Part shown: in pieces, positions 11,105 through 18,567 of the stretch
Position numbering within the stretch: position 1 is the stretch's first letter
Layout: each line of letters opens with the position of its first letter
Assembly: GCA_016234935.1 (NCBI GenBank)
Contig: JACRNL010000011.1
Span: forward strand, 1 to 64,000
DNA from: Deltaproteobacteria bacterium
Lineage (GTDB): Bacteria; Desulfobacterota; GWC2-55-46
Direction of reading: 5' to 3'
Length of the DNA: 64,000 bases
Position numbers and translations under genes: made by a program
The notes under the pieces: model-generated
The model's database searches: none
What the model was told of the DNA's origin: nothing
Seen by the model: the letters and a program-made list of their open reading frames with translations, nothing else

Positions 11105-11962
11105 TTAAACGGTTATTCCGGCCTGCAGTCTGGCCGCTGTAACGGTGTTTTGTAAAAGCATGGCGATGGTCATGGGGCCGACGCCGCCGGGGACAGGCGT
11201 TATGAAGGAGGCGCGCTTTGAGGCGCCGCCGAACTCCACGTCGCCGACGAGCCTGCCGTCATTCAGGCGGTTTATGCCGACGTCAATGACGACGGCCCCT
11301 TTCTTTATCCAATCGCCTTTTATGAATTCCGGCCTTCCAAGGGCGGCGATGACGATATCGGCGCCGGAGATCCTTTTGGCGATATCGGCCGTTTTCGAGT
11401 GGCAGATGGTCACGGTGGCGCTGCGCGCAAGGAGCATGAGGGCGATGGGCTTTCCGACGATGTTGCTCCTGCCGACGACGACGGCGTCCTTGCCGGAGAT
11501 GTCCGTGCCCGTGTGCTCGATGAGCCGCATGATACCCAAGGGAGTGCAGGGCTGGAGCGACGGCATGCCCGCCATGAGACGGCCCATGTTGCAGGGGTGG
11601 AAGCCGTCGGCGTCTTTGTCCGGGGAAATCGCCTCAAGAACGGCAGCCGAGTCTATTTGCGGCGGCAAAGGCATCTGCACGAGTATGCCGTGGACGTCCT
11701 TTGATTCGTTCAACTCCCTTACGAGGCCGAGGATATCCTCCTGGGCCGCTTTTTCGTGAAGGAGATGCTGGAAGGAGCGGATTCCTACCTCCGCGCAGGC
11801 CTTTGCCTTGTTGCGCACATAGACCTTGGATGCCGGGTTCTCTCCCACGAGCACTACGGCAAGCCCCGGGGTGAGACCGTGCGCCGCTTTAAGCGCGGCT
11901 ACCTCTTCTTTAAGCACACTGCGCACCGCGGCGGCGATTTCCTTGCCGTTTATCGTGACCAT
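11105..11962 (-). CDS. folD: Methylene-THF dehydrogenase / methenyl-THF cyclohydrolase FolD
   Basis: Bifunctional folate enzyme of 285 aa interconverting methylene-, methenyl- and formyl-THF. Signature segments are [14 protein letters not shown] with the catalytic lysine, [24 protein letters not shown], and the NADP-binding [15 protein letters not shown], ending [18 protein letters not shown]. It is the first gene of a two-gene leftward operon with the MetV-like gene and is divergent from the antiporter gene. Confidence 0.97.
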   Translation of the reverse strand: MVTINGKEIAAAVRSVLKEEVAALKAAHGLTPGLAVVLVGENPASKVYVRNKAKACAEVGIRSFQHLLHEKAAQEDILGLVRELNESKDVHGILVQMPLPPQIDSAAVLEAISPDKDADGFHPCNMGRLMAGMPSLQPCTPLGIMRLIEHTGTDISGKDAVVVGRSNIVGKPIALMLLARSATVTICHSKTADIAKRISGADIVIAALGRPEFIKGDWIKKGAVVIDVGINRLNDGRLVGDVEFGGASKRASFITPVPGGVGPMTIAMLLQNTVTAARLQAGITV

Positions 11963-12131
11963 GATAGAGGGTTCCTCAGCCAGGCGATGAATAACTCTAA
12001 TAGAATATTATACTTTAACCGGGTTGATATTGCAAAGATTTTCAAGTCCGGCGTTGGCGGCGCCGGCCTTGACATGGCATCAGCGCGGCTATATCATCGT
12101 AGCAGGCTGCCGGAGAGCTGACGGAGGCTTC

Positions 12132-14129
12132 TTGGAAAACCTGCCGCTTCTCAAAGACATAGTGCTTCTCATGGCCGTAAGCGTGCCCATCAGCATCGTC
12201 CTTACCCGCGCCGGCCTTCCTACGATTATCGGCTTTCTGCTTACAGGCGTCATCATGGGGCCGTTCGGATTGGCCCTTGTGACCGGCATGGGAACCGTTG
12301 ACACCCTCGCGCAGGTTGGCATGGTGCTCCTTCTTTTTACCATCGGTCTCGAGTTTTCGCTCACCCGCATGCTCGACATAAGAAGGGAGGGCATACTCGG
12401 TGGCGGCCTTCAGGTCGCCGTCACCGTTGCCGTTGTCCTCGTCATCGGTCTTATCTTCAAACTGCCCCTGTCCGAGGCAGCGCTCATGGGCTTTATCATC
12501 GCCCCGTCGTCAACGGCCATTGTCTTAAAGCTCCTTATGGACAAGGGCGAGGTGAACTCCCCTCAGGGCAACCTTTCCATCGGCATCCTCCTTTTTCAGG
12601 ATATCTGCGTGGTCCTGATGGTCATGGTCGTGCAGACACTCGGAGCAAAGACGGACATGACGGCGTTTGACGTCGTCAGGGGCCTCGGTTTTTCGATCCT
12701 CGCCTTCGGCGTGATAGTCGCGGCGGTCGCCTTCTTCATCCCAAGGCTGTTCCACCGCGTCGTGAAGCTGAGGAACAGGGAGGTGTTCATCCTTTCAATC
12801 GTTCTCGTCTGTCTTGGGACCGCGTGGCTGGCCTCGCGGCTGGGATTGTCGCTGGCCATAGGGGCCTTTATCGCCGGCATTGCCATCTCTGAGTCCGAAT
12901 ACTCAAACCAGATAGTGGCCGAGGTCGTGCCGCTGAGGGACACCTTTGCAAGCCTCTTTTTTATTTCCATCGGGATGCTCCTTAATTTCGAGTATCTCGC
13001 CGGGCACCTGCCCGCTGTCGCCGGCATGGTCGCCGCTATTATCGTCCTAAAGACCGCGGTAATCGCCGGCGTGGTGCGTCTGCTCAAGTATCCGCCGCGC
13101 CTGTCCATCGCCGTCGGCCTGACGCTGTCGCAGATAGGCGAGTTCTCCTTTATCCTCATAAAGATGGGCGAGGGCTACGGCCTTCTTGGCGGCGGCCGGT
13201 ATCAGACCATGCTGGCCGCGTCCATCATAACAATGGCGGCCGCGCCGTTCATCTTCCAGGGCTCTTCAAAGGCCGCGTTCGCGGTGGGGCGCCGCCTCGG
13301 CGGCGCGGACATGTGGAATGAAAAGGAGACCGAGGCTAAAAACGCCGCCTTTTCCAACCACGTGATCATCATCGGGTACGGTCTTAACGGGAAAAATCTC
13401 GCGAAGGTATTGAAGGAGACCGGCGTTCGCTGCGTTATTGTCGACGTGAACATGGACAGGATACGCGAGGCAAAGGCCGGAGGCCACCAGGCGTACTTCG
13501 GCGACTCGAGCCATCCGGAGATACTTAAAAAGATGGGCGTCATGTCCGCGAAGATAGTCGTCGTGGCCATATCAGACCCCATAAGCGCGCGGCGCATAGT
13601 GAAGATATCGAGGGAAATGAACCCCGCCGTGTCCGTCCTCGTAAGGACGCGCTACATCAAAGAGGTCGAGGATCTCTATAAGCTCGGCGCAAACCAGGTG
13701 ATCCCAGAGGAGTTCGAGACGTCGGTGGAAATATTCGCGAGGGTCTTGAAGGATTACCGGATACCCGGCAACATCATCCAGAACCAGATAGACCTTGTCC
13801 GGAATGAGGGCTACGCGATGCTGAGAACCCCTTCCATGACCGGCGAGCGTCTGTCGAAACTGTCTAATCTTACGGGCATCCTCGAGGCAAGCCTCATGGA
13901 CACCTTCTATGTCGAAGGCTCCTGTCCGATAGCGGGCAAGACCATTAACGACGTGGGTTTAAGGAAAAAGACCGGCGCGACGATAATAGCCGTCGTTAGA
14001 AATGGAGAGGCAGAGACAAACCCGGGAGCGGATTTTCTTATAAAGCAGAGGGATGTTATGGTGATCCTTGGAAACCACGCCCAGCTGAACGCCGCCTTGG
14101 AGCTCCTTAACGACAGATGCCCGATATAA
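12132..14129 (+). CDS. Kef/CPA2-type cation:proton antiporter with TrkA domains
   Basis: A 665-aa integral membrane antiporter moving K+ or Na+ against H+. About 12 membrane segments span residues 5-390, with the CPA2 region GFIIAPSSTAIVLKLL and LGLSLAIGAFIAGIAIS. A TrkA-N (RCK) domain follows with the dinucleotide motif VIIIGYGLNGKNLAKVL, then a TrkA-C domain to the end. The start is the TTG at 12132: GGAGG lies 4-5 nt upstream and translation from it begins directly at the first membrane helix (LENLPLLKDIVLL). A longer frame from 12024 has no ribosome site and hydrophilic junk sequence. Confidence 0.92.
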   Translation: MENLPLLKDIVLLMAVSVPISIVLTRAGLPTIIGFLLTGVIMGPFGLALVTGMGTVDTLAQVGMVLLLFTIGLEFSLTRMLDIRREGILGGGLQVAVTVAVVLVIGLIFKLPLSEAALMGFIIAPSSTAIVLKLLMDKGEVNSPQGNLSIGILLFQDICVVLMVMVVQTLGAKTDMTAFDVVRGLGFSILAFGVIVAAVAFFIPRLFHRVVKLRNREVFILSIVLVCLGTAWLASRLGLSLAIGAFIAGIAISESEYSNQIVAEVVPLRDTFASLFFISIGMLLNFEYLAGHLPAVAGMVAAIIVLKTAVIAGVVRLLKYPPRLSIAVGLTLSQIGEFSFILIKMGEGYGLLGGGRYQTMLAASIITMAAAPFIFQGSSKAAFAVGRRLGGADMWNEKETEAKNAAFSNHVIIIGYGLNGKNLAKVLKETGVRCVIVDVNMDRIREAKAGGHQAYFGDSSHPEILKKMGVMSAKIVVVAISDPISARRIVKISREMNPAVSVLVRTRYIKEVEDLYKLGANQVIPEEFETSVEIFARVLKDYRIPGNIIQNQIDLVRNEGYAMLRTPSMTGERLSKLSNLTGILEASLMDTFYVEGSCPIAGKTINDVGLRKKTGATIIAVVRNGEAETNPGADFLIKQRDVMVILGNHAQLNAALELLNDRCPI

Positions 14130-14166
14130 AAAAACAGGGCAGGCCTTTTAAAAAAGGCCTGCCCTG
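14127..14166 (-). terminator. Terminator for the leftward zinc-ribbon gene
   Basis: A long stem (CAGGGCAGGCCTTTT and its complement) is followed, when read leftward, by seven T residues. On the forward strand no T-run follows, so it acts mainly on the leftward transcript, though it may slow antiporter transcription too. Confidence 0.7.
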
Positions 14167-14199
14167 CCGGGATCTTGAAAACTGTTTTCTGTCCGGCCG

Positions 14200-14490
14200 T
14201 TAGTTGTCTCCCGGCAGTTTGTACCCTTTTCCGGCGAACTGAACAGCGTCGGGGTCTTCGCTCCTTGGCGGGGAGACGGCGTGCACGCCTCCGCACTTGG
14301 GGCATTTGGAGACGAACGTCTTCATGACAAAATCGGCTCCGCACCCCCGGCATTTGGCGGGAAGTCCGCCGTTTGATATAGGCGCGTTCCTTACTCCGCT
14401 GCCGTGCGCGTTGTAAACGAACTCTACCAGTTCCAATCCTTCAGAAAACGGCCCGGCTCCCGCCGGCCCGCAGCTTCCGCAGTCACTCAT
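14200..14490 (-). CDS. Small zinc-ribbon protein
   Basis: A 96-aa protein with a Cys-rich N-terminus (MSDCGSCGPAG) and a central zinc ribbon made of CRGCGADF and CPKCGG. The C-terminal third (SPPRSEDPDAVQFAGKGYKL) is hydrophilic. No catalytic motif is seen and I do not recognise a named family. A ribosome site (AAGGAGG, about 8 nt) precedes the ATG, and a terminator follows, so it is a genuine single-gene unit. Confidence 0.7.
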   Translation of the reverse strand: MSDCGSCGPAGAGPFSEGLELVEFVYNAHGSGVRNAPISNGGLPAKCRGCGADFVMKTFVSKCPKCGGVHAVSPPRSEDPDAVQFAGKGYKLPGDN

Positions 14491-14561
14491 TGTAAAAGAC
14501 CTCCTTAAGAAAATTTACCTGTTATTATATCAGCAAAAGAATGGGAAAAGCAACAAAACTT

Positions 14562-14668
14562 ACCTTTCTTGAAAGAAAGGTGCTGCGCACGGCAAGAAAG
14601 GTTATCAGTTATCGGTTATCTGTTATCCGTCACTGATAACTGATAACTCGCAAGTGCTGCACACGGCT
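14562..14668. repeat. Mixed short repeats between zinc-ribbon gene and def
   Basis: The stretch contains CTTTCTTGAAAGAAAG, the motif GTGCTGCGCACGGC (also near 44691, 44729 and 47877), and iterated GTTATC hexamers at 14608-14650 that fold back on ACTGATAACTGATAAC. No gene is seen in this 196-bp gap. Confidence 0.6.
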
Positions 14669-14686
14669 AAAGCCAAGCGGGAAATA

Positions 14687-15205
14687 TCAGGATGAGGGGT
14701 TGCCGCTTGCCTGCCCTTTGGATTTTCTCTTAAAGAGATCCCTTTTCATGTTCGATATCCTGTCTATGAACAATATGCCGTTAAGGTGGTCAAGCTCGTG
14801 CTGAAATGCCACTGCTTCAAAGTCTGACGATTCTATTATAATCTCCTGCATGGAGGGGGTAAGCCCTTTCACGGTCACAGATTGTGCCCTGTGTATGTTC
14901 GCCGTATACTCCGGAATGGACAGACAGCCTTCTCTCCCTGTCCTTAAGCCGGTTGATGAGATAATCTCAGGGTTTATCATTACGGTAAGGCCCTGGCCGG
15001 GGTGTTTTGGCGTCACGTCGATTATGATGATATTCAAGAGCACGCCCGCCTGCGGGGCGGCAATGCCCACGGCTGCGGGAGAGGCACGCATGGTATCAAG
15101 GAGATCCCGTATGAACGAGGAGACCTCCGGACTCATTTCCCGCACCACGGAAGAGACCTTTTTAAGCAAAGGGTCGGGATATTTGAGGATATTCAGGACG
15201 GGCAT
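14687..15205 (-). CDS. def: Peptide deformylase
   Basis: A 172-aa metalloenzyme removing the formyl group from nascent proteins. All three family motifs are visible: GIAAPQAG, GREGCLSIPEY with the metal-ligand cysteine, and VAFQHELDHLNGILF with the HExxH-like HELDH. The start is set at MPVLNILKYPDPLL, the usual N-terminus; the frame extends 11 codons upstream without a ribosome site. It lies 10 bp after the ACT-domain gene and probably depends on its transcription. Confidence 0.96.
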   Translation of the reverse strand: MPVLNILKYPDPLLKKVSSVVREMSPEVSSFIRDLLDTMRASPAAVGIAAPQAGVLLNIIIIDVTPKHPGQGLTVMINPEIISSTGLRTGREGCLSIPEYTANIHRAQSVTVKGLTPSMQEIIIESSDFEAVAFQHELDHLNGILFIDRISNMKRDLFKRKSKGQASGNPSS

Positions 15206-15215
15206 GTATGGAAGT

Positions 15216-15761
15216 TCATAGCGGTTCGTACGCCTCAACAGGCTTTATCTTTATGGCGACGTCGAGCTTTTCGCCGAGGTTTTTCAGGCTGTCCTCTACC
15301 GTTTTAAATTGAATCTCTTTGGGAATAAAGACCTCAAGCACCATGATATACGCGGGCTGATCGCCTTTGCTTAATATCTTTGTCTCAAGATCGGTAATGT
15401 TTACCCCCATCCCGGCAAGAAGGGAGGTGGTCTTGTAGACAATGCCCGCCTTATCCGCGCCGTGGATGATTATGATGTGGCTGCTCTCCTCCTGGCCTAT
15501 GGTTGGGGTTGGGCGTTTTTCTATCTCCTTAACGTGGATGGCAAGCCCAAGCGAGCTTTCAACCTGCTTAAGGTCTTTTAAAAGCGGCTTGATGCCGGCC
15601 TTCTTGTCAATGGTCATTATGAGGATTATTGCGAATTCATCCTCAAGCCTTGTCATGCTGGAGTCTTCAATGTTCGCGCCGTGCTCATAAAGGGCCTTTG
15701 TAACCGCCGCGACAATCCCCGGCGTGTCCCTGCCTATGGCCGTAACCGCGTATCTTTTCAT
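15216..15761 (-). CDS. Two-ACT-domain regulatory protein (GcvR-like)
   Basis: A 181-aa protein made of two tandem ACT domains. The first starts MKRYAVTAIGRDTPGIVAAV, the second IIIHGADKAGIVYKTTSLLA. This resembles the glycine cleavage system transcriptional repressor GcvR family and related amino-acid sensors. No DNA-binding domain is present, so regulation would be through a partner protein or direct ligand sensing. No gcv genes are nearby. It heads the leftward pair with def. Confidence 0.85.
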   Translation of the reverse strand: MKRYAVTAIGRDTPGIVAAVTKALYEHGANIEDSSMTRLEDEFAIILIMTIDKKAGIKPLLKDLKQVESSLGLAIHVKEIEKRPTPTIGQEESSHIIIIHGADKAGIVYKTTSLLAGMGVNITDLETKILSKGDQPAYIMVLEVFIPKEIQFKTVEDSLKNLGEKLDVAIKIKPVEAYEPL

Positions 15762-15798
15762 AAAATCAAGCCCCCTCGGTTAAGGATATCATAGTTTT

Positions 15799-16959
15799 TT
15801 ATACCTTTTCATACGGGTCAAAGAGCTTTTTATACTCATCGAGGGCGAAGCGGTCGGTCATTCCGGCGATGTGGTCGCAGATTACGCGGTGTTTTTCGCG
15901 GCCTGAATGTTCGATGAGGGAGCACAGGCGCGGGGGCAGAAGGCGCGGGGCGCGCTTGTAGGCGTTGAAAAGCTCGGTCACTATCCGCTCGGCCTTGTCC
16001 GCCATGCGCTCCACGCGGTGGTGGCGGTAGAGGTTTTCGTAAAGAAACTTTTTCAGCTGCCTGTTCTTTTTTTCCATTGCCGGGCTGAAGCGGGCGATGG
16101 CTTTTTTCCCGGCCCTTACGTCTGCGAGGGATTTTATGCCCTTTTCTTCTATGGCCGCCCTTACGGTGTCAACAAGGTCCGTCACCTGCGCGTTTATGAT
16201 GCGGACAATGGTCTGGTACTTTAATATCTTGAAGTCAGCGTCAGGGTGGGCCGCCTTTATCTCGTTAAAATATCCGTTCCACAGCTCAACGCCCTTCAGG
16301 GCGTCAGGGTCTATCATCTCGGACAGGAGTCCGTCGTCTATGTCGTGGTTGTTGTAGGCTATCTCGTCGGCTATGTCGACTATCTGCGCCTCAAGGCAGG
16401 GCGGCCTGTCCTTTTCATAGTCGTCGTTCATGCCGGGCCTGTCGTGCTCGGAGTTGTGCTTTACGATGCCCTCGCGAACCTCCCATGTAAGGTTAAGCCC
16501 GTCAAAGGCCGGGTATCGTTTCTCAAGCTCCTGGACAATCCGCAGGCTGTGTCCGTTGTGCTCAAAGCCTCCGTGGTCTTTCATGAGACGGTCTAAGACC
16601 TTCTCTCCGGAGTGGCCGAACGGCGGGTGGCCGAGGTCGTGCGCAAGGGCGATGGCCTCGGACAGGTCTTCGTTCAATTCCAGCGCGCGGGCGATGGTGC
16701 GCGATATCTGGGCGACTTCTATGGTGTGGGTAAGCCGCGTCCGGTAGTGGTCGCCCTCGTGGTAGACAAAGACCTGCGTCTTGTACTCAAGCCTTCGGAA
16801 GGCGTTGGAGTGTATTATCCTGTCCCTGTCCCTCTGAAACGGCGTTCTGAAGGGATGCTCGGCTTCCCTGTGCCGCCTGCCCTTTGTCTCAAAGCTTTTA
16901 GAGGCATACGGCGCAAGGCGCATGGCCTCTAATTCAGCAAAGGAGATTTTTTTTGTCAT
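15799..16959 (-). CDS. dgt: Deoxyguanosinetriphosphate triphosphohydrolase-like protein
   Basis: A 386-aa HD-superfamily dNTP triphosphohydrolase, releasing triphosphate from dNTPs. HD metal motifs are visible: RTRLTHTIEVAQI, ALAHDLGHPPFGHSGE and QIVDIADEIAYNNHD. The N-terminal FRTPFQRDRDRIIHSNAFRRL block is typical of the Dgt-like subgroup. The start was placed at the ATG giving MTKKISFAEL; a TTG two codons earlier is possible. The 5' end overlaps the divergent slp promoter. Confidence 0.93.
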   Translation of the reverse strand: MTKKISFAELEAMRLAPYASKSFETKGRRHREAEHPFRTPFQRDRDRIIHSNAFRRLEYKTQVFVYHEGDHYRTRLTHTIEVAQISRTIARALELNEDLSEAIALAHDLGHPPFGHSGEKVLDRLMKDHGGFEHNGHSLRIVQELEKRYPAFDGLNLTWEVREGIVKHNSEHDRPGMNDDYEKDRPPCLEAQIVDIADEIAYNNHDIDDGLLSEMIDPDALKGVELWNGYFNEIKAAHPDADFKILKYQTIVRIINAQVTDLVDTVRAAIEEKGIKSLADVRAGKKAIARFSPAMEKKNRQLKKFLYENLYRHHRVERMADKAERIVTELFNAYKRAPRLLPPRLCSLIEHSGREKHRVICDHIAGMTDRFALDEYKKLFDPYEKV

Positions 16960-16986
16960 TGACAAGCCCCGCAGTGGTTGTACAAT
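16959..16986 (+). promoter_or_regulatory. Strong slp promoter, possibly leaderless
   Basis: TTGACA (16959-16964), a 16-bp spacer and TACAAT (16981-16986). The slp ATG is at 16994, only 7 nt after the -10 box, and no Shine-Dalgarno sequence exists in between. The -35 box touches the start codon of the divergent dgt gene. Confidence 0.7.
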
Positions 16987-16993
16987 TCATTTT

Positions 16994-17482
16994 ATGAGAT
17001 GGTCGGCGCTTTCATTGATGCTTCTTTCGATTTCCCTTTCAGGGTGCGGCTCGGTCATGTCCGAGGCTGTGCTGAAAAAGGTTGACAGGGGCCTGACGCT
17101 GGATATCGTCCGCGCAAAGCCTGATGCCTACGCAGGCCGCGGTGTGCTTTGGGGCGGAATAATACTTGCCTCGGAGAACATGGAGGACTCTACTGAAATA
17201 GAAGTCCTTGAGACGGAACTCTTTTCCGATGACACCCCTCAATCCGAAAGCCAGAGTCTTTCAAAAGGCCGCTTTATCATAAAGGCCGAAAAATTCCTCG
17301 ACACCGCCGTCTTCAAACCAGCCAAGAGGGTCACTGTCGCCGGCGTCGTAAAAGGCGCCCGGACAGGGAAGATAGGGAAGATGGATTACACCTACCCCGT
17401 TGTCACGCCCATGGAACTTAAGCTCTTTGACCCGCAGCCAAAGGTTTATATAGGCGTTACCCCGATGTTCGCGCCGTATTAA
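16994..17482 (+). CDS. Slp-family outer-membrane lipoprotein
   Basis: A 162-aa lipoprotein precursor. The signal peptide MRWSALSLMLLSISLSGCGS carries the lipobox LSGC, with lipidation expected at the cysteine. The mature part has the Slp-type beta domain: GRGVLWGGIILASENMEDSTEIEVLE and SKGRFIIKAEKFLD, ending in a proline-rich tail. Slp proteins are starvation- or acid-induced in enterobacteria; the role here is unknown. The ATG at 16994 begins the signal peptide, and upstream in-frame sequence overlaps the promoter and dgt. Confidence 0.87.
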   Translation: MRWSALSLMLLSISLSGCGSVMSEAVLKKVDRGLTLDIVRAKPDAYAGRGVLWGGIILASENMEDSTEIEVLETELFSDDTPQSESQSLSKGRFIIKAEKFLDTAVFKPAKRVTVAGVVKGARTGKIGKMDYTYPVVTPMELKLFDPQPKVYIGVTPMFAPY

Positions 17483-17503
17483 TACATGGGGGAACTTTTA
17501 TGT

Positions 17504-17632
17504 TGTCATTCCCGCAGTCTTTAAGCGGGTATCCAGTAGGGGCATCAGAGCATCCAGTGTTTCTTTATGTTTTCGCCTGCGTTGCAAAAGACGCTGGATG
17601 CCCGATTAAAACCTCGGGCATGACAGATTTTT
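17504..17632. repeat. Imperfect inverted intergenic repeat (TGTCATTCCCGC type)
   Basis: Begins TGTCATTCCCGCAGTCTTTA, ends CGGGCATGACA, with GGATACCC-type and CTGGATGCCC segments that pair across the element. This kind of repeat is widespread between genes in proteobacteria and relatives. Frames running through it are not genes. Confidence 0.75.
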
Positions 17633-17655
17633 TCAAAAAAGTTTCTCTCATGTAT

Positions 17656-17796
17656 TTAATCCTTCGGCGAACAGCCGTCCTTCATGCCTTTCAGGAAGTC
17701 CATATACTCATCGTAATATTCGTCCGTGAGGTCCATTATGTCTTTGTCTGCGGTGTCTATCTTTTTTTTGACCTGCAGGTATTGCAGAAATGTCAT
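17656..17796 (-). CDS. 46-aa acidic small protein downstream of an R3 repeat
   Basis: A short leftward gene: protein starts MTFLQYLQVKKKIDTADKD, has an acidic, tyrosine-rich middle (DLTDEYYDEYMDFLK) and ends GMKDGCSPKD. AAAGGTG lies 5 nt before the ATG, a good ribosome site. It begins 39 bp after the queC stop on the same strand, so it is likely cotranscribed with queC. It looks like one amphipathic helical hairpin with a single cysteine. I do not recognise a family. Confidence 0.6.
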   Translation of the reverse strand: MTFLQYLQVKKKIDTADKDIMDLTDEYYDEYMDFLKGMKDGCSPKD

Positions 17797-17807
17797 TTTT
17801 TCACCTT

Positions 17808-17834
17808 TCCCCGCTTAATGCCCGCGGGGACATG
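17808..17834. repeat. Family R3 hairpin
   Basis: CCCCGCTTAATGCCCGCGGGGACATG; its stem pairs CCCCGC with GCGGGG. It sits in the 39-bp gap between queC and the 46-aa gene. Other copies are at 36851, 44623, 50979 and 56502. Confidence 0.7.
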
Positions 17835-17835
17835 T

Positions 17836-18528
17836 TTATTTTTTATATTCAAGCGGGTCTGTGATGCCGGCCTCTTTGAAGCCGCGAAGCCTTAAAAGGC
17901 ATGAGTCGCAGTTTCCGCAGGCCATGTCGGAGTCCTTGTAGCAAGACCATGTCAGCTCCATCGGGGCGGCGAGTTCAACGCCTTTTTTGATTATTTCGGA
18001 TTTACGCATATGGATGAGCGGGGTGATTATGCTGATCCCCGCGCCGGGTTTCGTACCGAGCGCGACGGCCTTTTCAAAGGCGTCGAAGAATTCGCGTCTG
18101 CAGTCAGGGTAGCCGGAGGAGTCCTCCTCGACCGCGCCGATGAATACCGCCTTTGCGCCCAGCGCCTCCGCCCATGATATGGCTATGGACAGTAGATTGG
18201 CGTTCCTGAAGGGCACATATGTCGGCGGTATATCTTTTCTGCCGACGTCGCCTTTGGGCACGTCTATCTTCCTGTCGGTAAGGGCCGAGCCGCCTATGTC
18301 GCTCAAATACGCTATGTCGGCGATGAGCCGGTTTTTTATCTTATAGCGGCCCGTCAGGGCGTCAAAGGCAGCAAGCTCCCTTGCCTCTGTCCGCTGGCCG
18401 TAGTTCACGTGAAGGAAGGCCGGATGACCAAGCCGGGCGGCTATGGCGGCGGTGACGGCGCTGTCAAGGCCGCCGCTTACGAGCACGACAGAGTCGGCAA
18501 CGGGTTTTTCCTTTTCAGTCTTTGGCAT
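17836..18528 (-). CDS. queC: 7-cyano-7-deazaguanine synthase QueC
   Basis: A 230-aa ATP-dependent enzyme making preQ0 for queuosine. The PP-loop motif VVLVSGGLDSAVTAA is near the N-terminus, FLHVNYGQRTEARELAA follows, and four cysteines for zinc lie in CYKDSDMACGNCDSCLLR near the C-terminus. No queD, queE or queF gene is in the window, so the pathway must be completed elsewhere. Confidence 0.97.
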   Translation of the reverse strand: MPKTEKEKPVADSVVLVSGGLDSAVTAAIAARLGHPAFLHVNYGQRTEARELAAFDALTGRYKIKNRLIADIAYLSDIGGSALTDRKIDVPKGDVGRKDIPPTYVPFRNANLLSIAISWAEALGAKAVFIGAVEEDSSGYPDCRREFFDAFEKAVALGTKPGAGISIITPLIHMRKSEIIKKGVELAAPMELTWSCYKDSDMACGNCDSCLLRLRGFKEAGITDPLEYKK

Positions 18529-18567
18529 GGCCTGAATTTAACCATATTCCCATGTTTTTAACAAGTG

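Noticed and set aside
12024-12131. Longer ATG start for the antiporter
   Set aside because: No ribosome site; the TTG at 12132 has GGAGG at the right distance and begins the first membrane helix.
17500-17895. 131-residue forward frame
   Set aside because: It runs through an imperfect inverted repeat and opposite the 46-aa gene and the queC end; composition is not protein-like.
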